Shown here: positions 19,298-28,361 of the stretch, in pieces
Numbering within the stretch: the stretch's first letter is position 1
Layout of the letters: the number at the start of each line of letters is the position of its first letter
Origin: Herbaspirillum sp. 3R11
GTDB taxonomy: Bacteria; Pseudomonadota; Gammaproteobacteria; Burkholderiales; Burkholderiaceae_D
Reading direction: 5' to 3'
DNA length: 64,000 bases
NCBI RefSeq assembly: GCF_004563925.1
Contig: NZ_SPNJ01000003.1
Coordinates: 248,001-312,000 of the forward strand
Notes under the pieces: generated by a model
What the model was told of the DNA's origin: nothing
The model's input: the letters and a program-made list of their open reading frames with translations, nothing else
Database searches by the model: none
Translations under genes and position numbers: made by a program

Positions 19298-20347
19298 ATG
19301 AAAAAAACAGCAATCTCTGATACAGAAAACGCATTCGGCACACAGACAGAGGTGAAGGCGGAGTCAGCGCAACGGCGCCGCTTTCTCGGCGTCGCCGGCA
19401 CGGTCGCGACTACGCTGGCACTGGGTGGTGCGCCTGCCATCCTGCGTGCGCAAAGCGTGCCGATCCGGATCGGTTACTGGCCGGTCGCCGCCGGCCTGCC
19501 CTTCTATGCTGCAGTGGAAGACGGCTACTTCAAGGAAGCCGGTCTCGACGTGCAACCGATCAAATTCGCCGGCGCGCAGCAGGTGATGGAAGCCATGCTG
19601 TCGGGACGTGCCGACGGGTCGGCCAACGGCACCGGCGCCGGCAACCTGGCCATCGGTGAGATCGCCCAGCCGGGCCTGTTCAAGATCTTCGCGACCAATC
19701 CGAGCAATGCGCAGTACGTGCTCGACGAGTTCCTGGTACCGAAAGACAGCACCATCAAATCGATCGCCGAACTCAAGGGCAAGAAGGTCGCCTCCGGTCC
19801 CGGCATCCAGAACGTCACGCTGGCCAAGACCGTGCTCGAACGTGCCGGCGCCACCGGAGCGACCGTGATCGAACTGCCGATCGGCCAGCACGTCGCCGCG
19901 CTCGCCGCCGGCCAGGTCGACGCCGTCTACACGCTGGAACCGACCGGCACCATCGGCCGCATGAACAACACCACCCGTGTGCTGGAGGCAGGCGTCATCG
20001 CCAAGTACGTCCTCGGCAATCCGAACGCGCCATGGCATGGCGGTGCGGCGGCGCTGACCACCGAGTTCATCAAGAAGCATCCGGCCGAAGCAAAAAAATA
20101 CATCGCCGCCTACACGCGCGGCATCGAACTGATCCGCAAGACGCCCGACAAGGCGCGTCCTTACCTCAAGGGCTACACCGCCATCGAAGGTTCGCTCACC
20201 AATGAAGTGCCGCTGGCGTCCTACATGCTCTACAACGAGTTCAAGGCCAGCGATGTCGCCTACTTCCAGAAGTTCTACGACCTGTTCGTCGACAAGGGCA
20301 TCTTCGCCTCGCGCGTGATGGTGGATTCACTTCTTTACAAGGGTTGA
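19298..20347 (+). CDS. ABC transporter substrate-binding protein, nitrate/sulfonate/taurine type (NMT1/SsuA-like)
   Basis: A 349-residue periplasmic binding protein of the SsuA/TauA/NMT1 superfamily. A twin-arginine leader (RRRFLGVAGT, then a hydrophobic stretch ending near LRAQS) suggests Tat export. The mature start VPIRIGYWPVAAGLPFYAAVEDGYFKEAG, shown here in part, is the typical opening of this superfamily. It is followed at once by its permease (two bases after the stop) and ATPase. Ligand unknown. The location between allophanate and biuret hydrolase genes argues for a urea-derived or other nitrogen compound rather than a sulfonate, which is inference from context. Confidence 0.88.
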   Translation: MKKTAISDTENAFGTQTEVKAESAQRRRFLGVAGTVATTLALGGAPAILRAQSVPIRIGYWPVAAGLPFYAAVEDGYFKEAGLDVQPIKFAGAQQVMEAMLSGRADGSANGTGAGNLAIGEIAQPGLFKIFATNPSNAQYVLDEFLVPKDSTIKSIAELKGKKVASGPGIQNVTLAKTVLERAGATGATVIELPIGQHVAALAAGQVDAVYTLEPTGTIGRMNNTTRVLEAGVIAKYVLGNPNAPWHGGAAALTTEFIKKHPAEAKKYIAAYTRGIELIRKTPDKARPYLKGYTAIEGSLTNEVPLASYMLYNEFKASDVAYFQKFYDLFVDKGIFASRVMVDSLLYKG

Positions 20348-20349
20348 TC

Positions 20350-21207
20350 ATGGCTGACTCCCTCACTGTTGAAGGTGCCTCGAAGCCGGACACCGCAGGC
20401 GCTGCGGCGGCTGAAATCAAGCCTGTTCCAGTTGTAAAAAAGCGCCGTGCGCTGCCGTCCTTCGGCAAGCTCCTGCCTTTCGTCGGCCCGATCGCCCTGT
20501 TCATCATCTGGGACCTGGTGGTGCGCGCCGGCTGGATCAAGGCGATCCTGCTGCCGACGCCTGCGGCCACACTGATCACGCTGGTCAATGGCCTGGCCGG
20601 CGGCCCGCTGCTGCTGGATTTTCTGGTGACGGTGATGCGCACGCTGGAAGCCTTCCTCATCGCGGCCGTGGTCGGCGTGCCGCTCGGCGTTCTGCTGGGG
20701 AGCAATGAGCGCGCCTATCGCAGTGTGGAGTTCCTGATCGACTTTTTCCGTTCGACGCCATCCTCGGCATTGATCCCGCTGTTCCTGCTGATCTTCGGCG
20801 TGTCGGACATCAACAAGGTCGCCATCGCCGCCTTCGGCGCGCTGTTGATCGTGTTGTTCAACAGTGCCTACGGCGTGCTCAACGCCCGCAAGCAGCGCGT
20901 GATGGCAGCCAAGGTCATGGGCGCCTCACGCTGGCAAATCTTCAAGGACGTGCTGCTGTGGGAAAGCCTGCAACCGACCTTCGTCGGCCTGCGTAGCGCG
21001 GTCTCGATGGCGCTGGTGATCGTGATCGTCGCCGAAATGTTCATCGGCTCCGAAAACGGTCTCGGCCACAAGATCATCGACGCCCAGCAAGTGCTGAACG
21101 TGCGCGAAATGTATGCCGCGATCCTGGCCGCCGGTGCGCTCGGCTATGCGTTGAACGTGGTGTTCATCGTGATTGAAAAACGTATCGTTCACTGGAGCGG
21201 AAGATGA
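20350..21207 (+). CDS. ABC transporter permease, SsuC/TauC-like
   Basis: A 285-residue integral membrane permease with about six hydrophobic helices and a Pro/Ala-rich cytoplasmic N-terminus of about 40 residues. The EAA loop that contacts the ATPase is visible as AAKVMGASRWQIFKDVLLWESL, near residues 190-210. The ATG at 20350 follows the binding protein's stop by two bases. It overlaps the ATPase gene by four bases, so the three genes form one importer. The family is BPD_transp_1 of the nitrate/sulfonate/taurine group. Confidence 0.9.
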   Translation: MADSLTVEGASKPDTAGAAAAEIKPVPVVKKRRALPSFGKLLPFVGPIALFIIWDLVVRAGWIKAILLPTPAATLITLVNGLAGGPLLLDFLVTVMRTLEAFLIAAVVGVPLGVLLGSNERAYRSVEFLIDFFRSTPSSALIPLFLLIFGVSDINKVAIAAFGALLIVLFNSAYGVLNARKQRVMAAKVMGASRWQIFKDVLLWESLQPTFVGLRSAVSMALVIVIVAEMFIGSENGLGHKIIDAQQVLNVREMYAAILAAGALGYALNVVFIVIEKRIVHWSGR

Positions 21208-22049
21208 GCGTCGTCATATCCCCAAAACTGAAGTACGAAGAGCCGGTCATCCCTTTCGTTCCGGGTCCTCCCGGCACCCACATCACGATCCGCGGGCTGA
21301 CCAAATACTTCGCCGGCTGGCCCCTGTACGAGGATTTCAATCTCGACATCCCCAAGGGAAAAATCGTCTCGGTATTCGGCCCCAACGGCTGCGGCAAGTC
21401 GACGCTGATCAACATGATCGCCGGCCTGATTCCGATCGACGCGGGGCAGATCCTGTTCGACGGAAAATCGCTGGCCGACACCAAGATCGGCTACGTCTTC
21501 CAGAACTACCGCGAAGCGATGTTTCCGTGGCTGCGCACCATCGACAACATCGCCTATCCCTTGAAGCTGGAAGGAAAATCCAAGGTCGAGATCAACCGCC
21601 GCGTGGAAGAACTGGTCGCCTCCTTCGACGTCAAGTTCGACCTCAACCGCTATCCGTATGAAATGTCCGGCGGCCAGCAGCAGACCGCTTCCATCATGCG
21701 CGCACTGGCGCCGGGACCGGAGGTGCTGTTCCTCGACGAACCGTTCTCTGCGCTCGACTTCGAGATGACGCTGTTCATCCGCGAAAAGCTGCAGGAAGTC
21801 TTCATGCAGACCGGCACCACCATGATGCTCGTCTCGCACGATCTGGAAGAGGCGGTCTACCTCGCCGACGAGATCCTGCTGCTGACCAAGCGCCCGACCA
21901 AGGTGGCACACATCCTGCATTACGACGATGCCCGCCCGCGCACGGTGGAGACGCTGACGCAGCCGCGCTTCATCGACGCCAAGAAGATGAGCCTGGAGAT
22001 TTTCCAGACCGAAGTACGGCGCGAAGCCACCGCTCAGCCGCCGAAATAA
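21204..22049 (+). CDS. ABC transporter ATPase, SsuB/TauB-like
   Basis: A 281-residue ATPase powering the importer encoded just upstream. Walker A is GPNGCGKST (near residue 65), the Q-loop VFQNYREAMFPWL, the signature MSGGQQQ (near 155), Walker B VLFLDEPFSALD and the switch His LVSHD. The FQN-x-x-x-x-MFPW Q-loop is typical of the nitrate/taurine group. It is translationally coupled to the permease through a 4-base overlap. After its stop, 63 bp without a terminator lead to the BMP binding protein, so transcription probably continues. Confidence 0.92.
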   Translation: MSVVISPKLKYEEPVIPFVPGPPGTHITIRGLTKYFAGWPLYEDFNLDIPKGKIVSVFGPNGCGKSTLINMIAGLIPIDAGQILFDGKSLADTKIGYVFQNYREAMFPWLRTIDNIAYPLKLEGKSKVEINRRVEELVASFDVKFDLNRYPYEMSGGQQQTASIMRALAPGPEVLFLDEPFSALDFEMTLFIREKLQEVFMQTGTTMMLVSHDLEEAVYLADEILLLTKRPTKVAHILHYDDARPRTVETLTQPRFIDAKKMSLEIFQTEVRREATAQPPK

Positions 22050-22112
22050 CACGCTTTTTCAGCATCACTTTGCCAACAACACCACCAACGTTTCCCTTTA
22101 CCGGAGCCAAAG

Positions 22113-23210
22113 ATGAACAACCGTCGTGACTTTCTCAAACTGACCGGCGCCGCCGCGCTGGGCTCGGCATTTCCACTGGACCTGCTGGCTGCCGCACCGC
22201 TGACGGTCGGCTTCATCTATGTCGGCGCGCGCGACGACTTCGGCTACAACCAGTCGCATGCGCAAGCTGCCGCCATCATCAAGAAAATGCCCGGCATCAA
22301 GGTCATCGAGGAAGAGAAAGTGCCGGAAACCGTGGCCGTCCAAAAGACCATGGAAGCCATGATCCAGCAAGACGGCGCATCGCTGATCTTCCCGACTTCG
22401 TTCGGCTACTTTGATCCGCACGTCCTGAAAGTCGCGGAGAAATATCCCAAGGTACGCATCGCCCACTGCGGCGGCCTGTGGACGCAAGGCAAGCATCCGC
22501 TCAACGTCGGCAGCTTCTTCGGCTACATCGAAGAGTGCGAATACCTGTCCGGCGTGGTCGCCGGCCACATGAGCAAATCCAAGAAGCTGGCCTTCATTGC
22601 TGCCAAGCCCATCCCGCAAGTGCTGCGCAATATCAACGCCTTTACGCTGGGCGCGCAGTCGGTTGATCCATCGATCACCACACGGGTGATCTTCACCGGC
22701 GACTGGTCGCTGCCGGTCAAGGAAGCCGAAGCCGCCAACAGCCTGATCGACCAGGGCTGCGACGTCATCACCTGCCACGTCGACGGCCCCAAGGTCATCG
22801 TCGAAACCGCCGAGAAGCGCGGCGTCATGACCTGCGGCTACCACGCCAGCCAGGCTGCGCTCGCGCCCAAGGGCTACCTCACCGGCGCGGAATGGAACTG
22901 GGCCACGCCTTATACCGAGATCGTCAAGGCCACGCTGGAAGGCAAGCCGATGATCAACTTCCTGCGCGGCGGCCTCAAGGACAACTTCGTCAAGATGTCG
23001 CCCTACGGCGCCAACGTCAGTGCCGCCGCGAAGAAGAAGGCCGACGACGTCAAGGCGCAGATGCTGGCCGGCAAGTTCCAGATCTTCAAGGGCCCGATCA
23101 AAGACAACAAGGGTGCAGTCGTGATCCCGGCCGGCACCACGCAAGCGCAGACCGACGTCGCTTTGGAAAAGATGAATTATCTGGTGGCGGGCGTCGTTGG
23201 TCAGGTATGA
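22113..23210 (+). CDS. BMP-family (PnrA-like) ABC transporter substrate-binding protein
   Basis: A 365-residue BMP-family binding protein. In this family, related proteins bind nucleosides or other purine- and urea-like compounds. The leader NRRDFLKLTGAAALG is a textbook twin-arginine signal, so Tat export is expected. The mature part has the BMP opening PLTVGFIYVGARDDFGYNQ, the glycine-rich IFPTSFGYFD and the conserved YLSGVVAGHMSKSKKLAFI. An AAAG-type ribosome site precedes the ATG. Two permeases and an ATPase of the same transporter class follow, interrupted by biuH. The ligand is unknown; biuret, triuret or a ureide is the contextual guess. Confidence 0.9.
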   Translation: MNNRRDFLKLTGAAALGSAFPLDLLAAAPLTVGFIYVGARDDFGYNQSHAQAAAIIKKMPGIKVIEEEKVPETVAVQKTMEAMIQQDGASLIFPTSFGYFDPHVLKVAEKYPKVRIAHCGGLWTQGKHPLNVGSFFGYIEECEYLSGVVAGHMSKSKKLAFIAAKPIPQVLRNINAFTLGAQSVDPSITTRVIFTGDWSLPVKEAEAANSLIDQGCDVITCHVDGPKVIVETAEKRGVMTCGYHASQAALAPKGYLTGAEWNWATPYTEIVKATLEGKPMINFLRGGLKDNFVKMSPYGANVSAAAKKKADDVKAQMLAGKFQIFKGPIKDNKGAVVIPAGTTQAQTDVALEKMNYLVAGVVGQV

Positions 23211-23237
23211 AAACTGCTTAATGCAATGTGAAGCCTG

Positions 23238-23275
23238 GCGCGTTGCGACGACGAGAACATGTCGCCGCAACGCGC
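23238..23275 (+). repeat. Stable hairpin between the BMP binding protein and its permease gene
   Basis: GCGCGTTGCG pairs perfectly with CGCAACGCGC. With the inner bases it makes a stem of about 15 bp with one mismatch and an 8-nt loop. No T-run follows. Such intercistronic stems after binding-protein genes often protect the upstream mRNA, so that the binding protein is made in excess. Confidence 0.6.
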
Positions 23276-23318
23276 TGCCGCCATCCGTTTTTTCGCCATT
23301 CATTGTTCATCAATCGTC

Positions 23319-24461
23319 ATGACCACTTACGACCGCGCGGAAAACAGTGCATTCACCTTACGGCTCAAGGCCCGTGCCGGCATCGCACTGGCGCCGGTAT
23401 TGCCGACGCTGTGCGCGCTGGCCGGCGCACTGCTGCTGTTCGTGTTGTTCCTTCTGGTGCAGGGCAAGCCCGCGACTGAAGCCTGCCTGCTGATTTTCCA
23501 GGGCGCGTTCGGCTCGGCGTTCGCCTGGCAAAATACCTTGCAGCGCGCGGCGCCTTTGCTGTTGACTGCGCTATGCGTGGCGCTGCCGGCGCGCGTCGGC
23601 CTGATCGTCATCGGCGGCGAAGGTGCGCTGGCGATGGGTGGATTGTTTGCTGCGGTACTTCCCTCTTTTTTACCTGCGCTGTCGCCGTGGATCATGCTGC
23701 CTGCCATGGCCGTCATCGCCATGATCGCCGGCGGACTCTGGATCGCGCTGTGCGGCGCCCTGCGTCAATGGCGCGGCGTCAACGAAACGATTTCCAGCCT
23801 GCTGCTTTCCTACATCGCGGTGGCGCTGTTCAAACATCTGGTCGAAGGTCCGCTGCGCGATCCGGCCAGTCTCAACAAGCCGTCGACAGTGCCGCTACCG
23901 GATGCCTATCTGATCAATCCCCTGCCCGGTCTCGATGTGCATTGGGGCCTGGTGTGGGGCGCGCTGGCTTGCGTGGCGGCGTGGATATTCCTGCGCCATA
24001 GCGTGATCGGTTTCGCCATGGCGATTGCCGGCGGCAACGGCCGCACCGCGCGCCTGGTCGGCTTGCCGGTCAATCGCCTGGTCGTCATTGCCTGCGCCAT
24101 GGGCGGCGCTGCCGCAGGTCTGGCCGGCATGTTCGAAGTCACCGCCGTGCATGGCAGCGCCAACAGTGCACTACTGGCAGGCTACGGATTCAGCGGCATT
24201 CTGGTGGCCTTCGCGGCGCGCCAGAATCCACTCGCCATCATCGTCTGCGCAGTCGTCATCGGCGGCGTCGAAGCCAGCGGCAGCCTGCTGCAACGCCGCC
24301 TCGACCTGCCCGACGCCACCACGCTGGTGTTGCAGGGACTGCTGTTCTGCAACCTGCTGGCATGGGAAGCGATCACCGGTCGTCTCGGCGCGCTGAAGAC
24401 GCGCTGGCAGCAGCAGGCGCAACCCTTACCGACCACTGTCGCGGAGACCATCCATGGTTGA
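23319..24461 (+). CDS. ABC transporter permease, BMP/nucleoside type (YufP-like)
   Basis: A 380-residue BPD_transp_2 (branched-chain amino acid/ribose-type) permease with about eight to ten hydrophobic segments. The sequence around VIGGEGALAMGGLF and LRQWRGVNETISSLLLSYIAVALF is typical of the first permease of BMP-linked nucleoside transporters. The ATG at 23319 (MTTYDRAEN) is chosen. An in-frame upstream ATG exists at 23259 but adds a stretch overlapping the hairpin region. It overlaps the next permease by eight bases. Confidence 0.88.
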   Translation: MTTYDRAENSAFTLRLKARAGIALAPVLPTLCALAGALLLFVLFLLVQGKPATEACLLIFQGAFGSAFAWQNTLQRAAPLLLTALCVALPARVGLIVIGGEGALAMGGLFAAVLPSFLPALSPWIMLPAMAVIAMIAGGLWIALCGALRQWRGVNETISSLLLSYIAVALFKHLVEGPLRDPASLNKPSTVPLPDAYLINPLPGLDVHWGLVWGALACVAAWIFLRHSVIGFAMAIAGGNGRTARLVGLPVNRLVVIACAMGGAAAGLAGMFEVTAVHGSANSALLAGYGFSGILVAFAARQNPLAIIVCAVVIGGVEASGSLLQRRLDLPDATTLVLQGLLFCNLLAWEAITGRLGALKTRWQQQAQPLPTTVAETIHG

Positions 24462-25374
24462 TTTCGATTTCACCACGCTGCTGCTGGCCTTGTTCGCCGG
24501 CGCGATCCGCGTCGGGACGCCCTTCCTCTTCGTCAGCCTGGGCGAATGCCTGACTGAAAAAGGCGGCCGTGTGAATCTCGGCCTGGAAGGCATCCTGGTT
24601 TGCGGCGCGATGACCGGATATGCGGTGTCCTTCTTCTCCGGCTCGGCCTGGCTGGGTGTGCTGGCGGCGGGTGTCTCCGGCATGCTGCTCGGCACCTTGC
24701 ACGGGCTGGTGTGTTCGCTGCCGCGCGTCAACGACATCGCCTTCGGCATCGCGCTGATGCTGCTCGGCACCGGCCTCGCCTTCTTCCTCGGCAAGCCGTT
24801 CATCCAGCCGCAGGCGACGATGCTACCGTCGATCGATCTCGGTAGCTGGAGCAGCAATCCGCATCTGCATCACGCGCTGGAAATCAATGCCCTGTTCCTG
24901 ATCGGCGTGCTGTTGGCCGCCGCCTTGCAATGGGGTCTGTCCAGCACCAGCTGGGGCCTGGCGCTGCGTCTGGTCGGCGACCATGCCGAGACCGCGCGCG
25001 CCTTGGGCTATCGCATCAATCTGACGCGCATCATCGCGACGGCCTGCGGCGGTTTTCTGGCAGCGGTGGGCGGCGCCTATCTGTCGCTCTATTACCCCGG
25101 CAGCTGGAATGAAGGCCTGTCCAGCGGACAAGGCCTGATGGCGGTAGCGCTGGTAATTTTTGCGCGCTGGCAGCCGCTGCGTTGCCTGCTGGCGGCGCTG
25201 CTGTTCGGCGCTGCCGGCGCACTCGGCCCGGCCTTGCAGGCGGTCGGCGTGACCTCGGGCTATTACCTGTTCAACGCCGCGCCTTACGCACTGACCTTGC
25301 TGATCATGATCATTACCTGCCGGCCCGACCGCACGCTGTCGAGCGCGCCGGGCGAGCTCAGCCTTACCAGATAA
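24454..25374 (+). CDS. ABC transporter permease, BMP/nucleoside type (YufQ-like)
   Basis: A 306-residue second permease of the BMP-linked transporter. It is highly hydrophobic, with the family motifs GRVNLGLEGILVCGAMTGY near residue 40 and RLVGDHAETARALGYRINL near residue 175 (the ATPase-contact loop). The central FARWQPLRCLLAALLFG segment is also typical. Translation is coupled to the previous permease. The biuH gene begins 17 bases after its stop, with an AGGAGA ribosome site, which puts transport and hydrolysis in one transcript. Confidence 0.88.
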   Translation: MVDFDFTTLLLALFAGAIRVGTPFLFVSLGECLTEKGGRVNLGLEGILVCGAMTGYAVSFFSGSAWLGVLAAGVSGMLLGTLHGLVCSLPRVNDIAFGIALMLLGTGLAFFLGKPFIQPQATMLPSIDLGSWSSNPHLHHALEINALFLIGVLLAAALQWGLSSTSWGLALRLVGDHAETARALGYRINLTRIIATACGGFLAAVGGAYLSLYYPGSWNEGLSSGQGLMAVALVIFARWQPLRCLLAALLFGAAGALGPALQAVGVTSGYYLFNAAPYALTLLIMIITCRPDRTLSSAPGELSLTR

Positions 25375-25390
25375 ATCAGGAGAAACCGAT

Positions 25391-26086
25391 ATGTCCGAAT
25401 TGTTCATCCAGTCCGAACCTTACCCGTGGCCCTACGACGGCGCATTGACGCCGGCCAACACTGCGCTGGTCATCATCGACATGCAGACCGACTTCTGCGG
25501 CATCGGCGGCTACGTCGACAAGATGGGTTATGACCTGTCGCTCACGCGCGCGCCGATCGGGCCGATCAAGAGTGTGCTGAGCGCCATGCGCGCCGGCGGC
25601 TACACCATCATCCATACCCGCGAAGGCCATCGTCCCGACCTGTCCGATCTGCCCGCCAACAAGCGCTGGCGTTCGCGCCGGATCGGCACCAAGGGTGTCG
25701 GCATCGGCGATGACGGCCCCTGCGGCAAGATCCTCGTGCGCGGCGAGCCGGGCTGGGACATCATTCCTGAACTGGCGCCCATCGCCGGTGAAATCATCAT
25801 CGACAAACCCGGCAAGGGCTCGTTCTGCGCCACCGACCTGGAACTGGTGCTGCACACGCGCGGCATCCGCAACCTGATTCTGACCGGCATCACCACCGAC
25901 GTCTGCGTCCACACCACCATGCGTGAAGCCAACGACCGCGGTTTTGAATGCGTGATGCTGGCCGACTGCTGCGGCGCCACCGATCACAACAATCACCTGG
26001 CGGCGCTGTCGATGATCAAGATGCAGGGCGGCGTGTTCGGCGCGGTGTCGGACTCCTCCTCGTTGTTGCAAGCGATCGGAAAATAA
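25391..26086 (+). CDS. biuH: Biuret amidohydrolase (isochorismatase-fold cysteine hydrolase)
   Basis: Hydrolyses biuret to allophanate and ammonia. The 231-residue product is a close match in motif content to characterised biuret hydrolases: the N-terminal PYPWPYDGAL, IIDMQTDFCG, HTREGHRPDLSDLPANKRW and the C-terminal CCGATDHNNHLAA. The Asp-Lys-Cys triad is Asp30 (IIDMQ), Lys139 (IIDKPGKGSF) and Cys172 (TTDVCVHTT). The next gene begins two bases after the stop. Its product should feed AtzF, encoded at the start of the cluster. The cytoplasmic location is inferred from the absence of a signal peptide, so substrate must be imported. The assignment rests on remembered family motifs, not on an alignment run here. 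Confidence 0.88.
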   Translation: MSELFIQSEPYPWPYDGALTPANTALVIIDMQTDFCGIGGYVDKMGYDLSLTRAPIGPIKSVLSAMRAGGYTIIHTREGHRPDLSDLPANKRWRSRRIGTKGVGIGDDGPCGKILVRGEPGWDIIPELAPIAGEIIIDKPGKGSFCATDLELVLHTRGIRNLILTGITTDVCVHTTMREANDRGFECVMLADCCGATDHNNHLAALSMIKMQGGVFGAVSDSSSLLQAIGK

Positions 26087-26088
26087 TC

Positions 26089-27678
26089 ATGCACGCGCTC
26101 GAGCTGGAAGTCATCGGCGCCGGCAAGTCCTTCGGCGAATTCCGCGCGCTGGACGAGGTCTCGATCAAGATCAAGGCCGGCACCATCCATGCGCTGCTGG
26201 GCGAAAACGGCGCGGGAAAAAGTACGCTGGTCAAAGGCCTGGTCGGCTACAGTCCGCTCGACCAGGGCATCATCCAGGCCGATCGCCGCGAGGTGGAAAT
26301 CCGCGGCCCGCGCGTGCCCAACACGCTCGGCATCGGCATGGTGTATCAGCACTTCACGCTGGCGCCGAGTTTGTCCGTGGCCGAGAACCTGCTGCTGGCG
26401 CGCGGCCTCGCACGCTGGCGCATCCACTGGAATCTGGAACGCCAGGCGCTGGAAGAATTCATGGAGGCGATGCCGTTCCGGCTCGACCTCGACCGCCTCA
26501 TCAGCAGCCTGTCCGCCGGCGAAAAACAGAAGCTCGAAATCCTCAAGCAACTCTATCTGCGTCGCCGCCTGCTGATCCTCGACGAGCCGACCTCCGTGCT
26601 CACGCCTCAGGAAGCCGACGAAGTGCTGGGCCTGATGCGCGACCTTACGCGCCGCGAAGAACTGACCGTGTTGATGATCACGCACAAGTTCCACGAAGTC
26701 ACCGCCTACGCCGACGACGTCACGGTGTTGCGCAAGGGACGGCTGGTTGGCAGCGCGGCGGTCGCCGACACCAGCCCGGCCGAACTCGCACACTGGATGA
26801 TGGGACAGGCGCGCGTCGAAAAAGAAATCGTGGCGCGCCCGCCGGTACCTGCCGACGCGCCTGTTGGCCTGAAAGTGGACTCCCTGCTGGTGCTCAACGA
26901 CCGCGGCGTCACCGCCGTCAATACGCTGTCGCTGCAAGTGAAGCGCGGCGAGATCGTTGGTCTGGCCGGCATCTCCGGCAACGGTCAGAAAGAACTGGTG
27001 GAAGCCCTGCTCGGCCAGCGCCGCCGCTTGTCCGGAGAAGTGCAGATCAATGGCGCCGACTATCAGGCCAGCCGTACTGAAATGCGCGAGCGCAAAGTCT
27101 TTGCGTTGCCGGAAGAACCGCTGCGCAACGCCTGCATCGCCGGCATGAACGTCGCCGAAAACATGGCGCTGCGCAATTTCGACGTGGCGCCGTTCCGCCG
27201 CAGCGGCTGGCTGCGCTGGAGCGTCAATCGCGCCGCCATGCGCAAGCAGGCGCAGGCTTTGATTGCCGCCTTCAACGTCAAACCACCGCTGCCGGAACGC
27301 GCCATCGGCACGCTCTCGGGAGGCAACGTGCAACGCGCCGTGCTGGCGCGCGAACTGGGTGATTCCATACGACCGGAAGACGCGGTGAACGTACTGATCG
27401 TCGCCAATCCCGTGTTCGGACTGGACTTCGCCTCGGTGGCCGACATCCATGCGCGTCTGTTGCAGGCGCGCGCGCTGGGTACGGCAATCCTGCTGGTCAG
27501 CGAAGATCTCGATGAATTACTGGAATTGTCCGACCGCATCCTCGTGATGACCGACGGCGCCATCGTGCATGCGACTGATGCGGCCGGCGCCGACCGCGCC
27601 GAATTGGGACGCTGGATGGCCGGGCGCGGTCAACATGCGGAAGCATCAGCACATCATATTCAACTGGAGACCGCATGA
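26089..27678 (+). CDS. ABC transporter ATPase with two cassettes, BMP/nucleoside type (YufO-like)
   Basis: A 529-residue tandem ATPase of the ribose/nucleoside class. The first cassette is complete: Walker [10 protein letters not shown], signature LSAGEKQK, Walker [12 protein letters not shown] and the switch His in MITHKF. The second has the degenerate form usual for this class: GISGNGQKE instead of a Walker A lysine motif, signature LSGGNVQR and [12 protein letters not shown] in place of Walker B. It powers the two BMP-type permeases upstream. It is separated from them by biuH, an unusual insertion of the hydrolase inside the transporter operon. It overlaps the next gene by four bases. A longer open frame upstream overlaps biuH and is not used. 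Confidence 0.9.
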   Translation: MHALELEVIGAGKSFGEFRALDEVSIKIKAGTIHALLGENGAGKSTLVKGLVGYSPLDQGIIQADRREVEIRGPRVPNTLGIGMVYQHFTLAPSLSVAENLLLARGLARWRIHWNLERQALEEFMEAMPFRLDLDRLISSLSAGEKQKLEILKQLYLRRRLLILDEPTSVLTPQEADEVLGLMRDLTRREELTVLMITHKFHEVTAYADDVTVLRKGRLVGSAAVADTSPAELAHWMMGQARVEKEIVARPPVPADAPVGLKVDSLLVLNDRGVTAVNTLSLQVKRGEIVGLAGISGNGQKELVEALLGQRRRLSGEVQINGADYQASRTEMRERKVFALPEEPLRNACIAGMNVAENMALRNFDVAPFRRSGWLRWSVNRAAMRKQAQALIAAFNVKPPLPERAIGTLSGGNVQRAVLARELGDSIRPEDAVNVLIVANPVFGLDFASVADIHARLLQARALGTAILLVSEDLDELLELSDRILVMTDGAIVHATDAAGADRAELGRWMAGRGQHAEASAHHIQLETA

Positions 27679-28361
27679 TCACCGTCGACGCCATTCCCTA
27701 TCCTTACCAATTCGACAGCCGTCACACGGCGCTGGTGGTGATCGACATGCAGCGCGACTTCGTCGAGGAAGGCGGCTTCGGCAGCGTGCTCGGCAATGAC
27801 GTGCGGCCGCTGACGATCATCGTGCCGACGGTGGCGAAGCTGCTGGCGCTGGCGCGCGAACAGAACATGCTGGTGATACACACGCGCGAGTCGCATTTGC
27901 CGGATCTGTCCGACTGTCCGCCGGCCAAACTCAAGCGCGGCAATCCCACGCTGGGCATCGGCGATGAAGGCCCGATGGGCCGCATACTGGTGCGCGGCGA
28001 ACCGGGCAACCAGATCCTGCCGCTGCTGGCGCCGCAAGACGGCGAACTGGTGATCGACAAACCCGGTAAAGGAGCGTTCTACGCCACCGACCTGCATGCC
28101 CAATTGCAGGCGCGCGGCATCACGCATCTGCTGTTTTCCGGCGTCACGACCGAAGTCTGCGTGCAGACCTCGATGCGCGAGGCCAACGATCGCGGTTACG
28201 AATGCCTGATCGTCGAAGACGCCTGCGCCAGCTATTTCCCCGTCTTCCATCAGGCCACGCTGGCCATGCTGACCGCGCAGGGCGGCATCGTCGGCTGGCA
28301 AGCGCCGCTGTCCGCACTGCAAACCTCATTCAAAGAAACCGCAGGAGAAACCGCATCATGA
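27675..28361 (+). CDS. Isochorismatase-fold cysteine hydrolase, candidate triuret hydrolase (TrtA-like)
   Basis: A 228-residue paralogue of the neighbouring biuret hydrolase. The Asp-Lys-Cys triad is intact: Asp24 (VVIDMQRDF), Lys129 ([10 protein letters not shown]) and Cys162 (TTEVCVQTS). Compared with BiuH it lacks the ADLPANKRWRS-type loop (here [12 protein letters not shown]) and the CCGATDH segment (here [10 protein letters not shown]), so the pocket should differ. Triuret hydrolase TrtA, described from Herbaspirillum, is a BiuH-like protein encoded beside biuH, and this gene fits that description. I cannot prove the substrate; another ureide or a RutB-like ureidoacrylate activity remains possible. 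It overlaps both its neighbours by four bases, so translation is coupled. Confidence 0.72.
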   Translation: MITVDAIPYPYQFDSRHTALVVIDMQRDFVEEGGFGSVLGNDVRPLTIIVPTVAKLLALAREQNMLVIHTRESHLPDLSDCPPAKLKRGNPTLGIGDEGPMGRILVRGEPGNQILPLLAPQDGELVIDKPGKGAFYATDLHAQLQARGITHLLFSGVTTEVCVQTSMREANDRGYECLIVEDACASYFPVFHQATLAMLTAQGGIVGWQAPLSALQTSFKETAGETAS

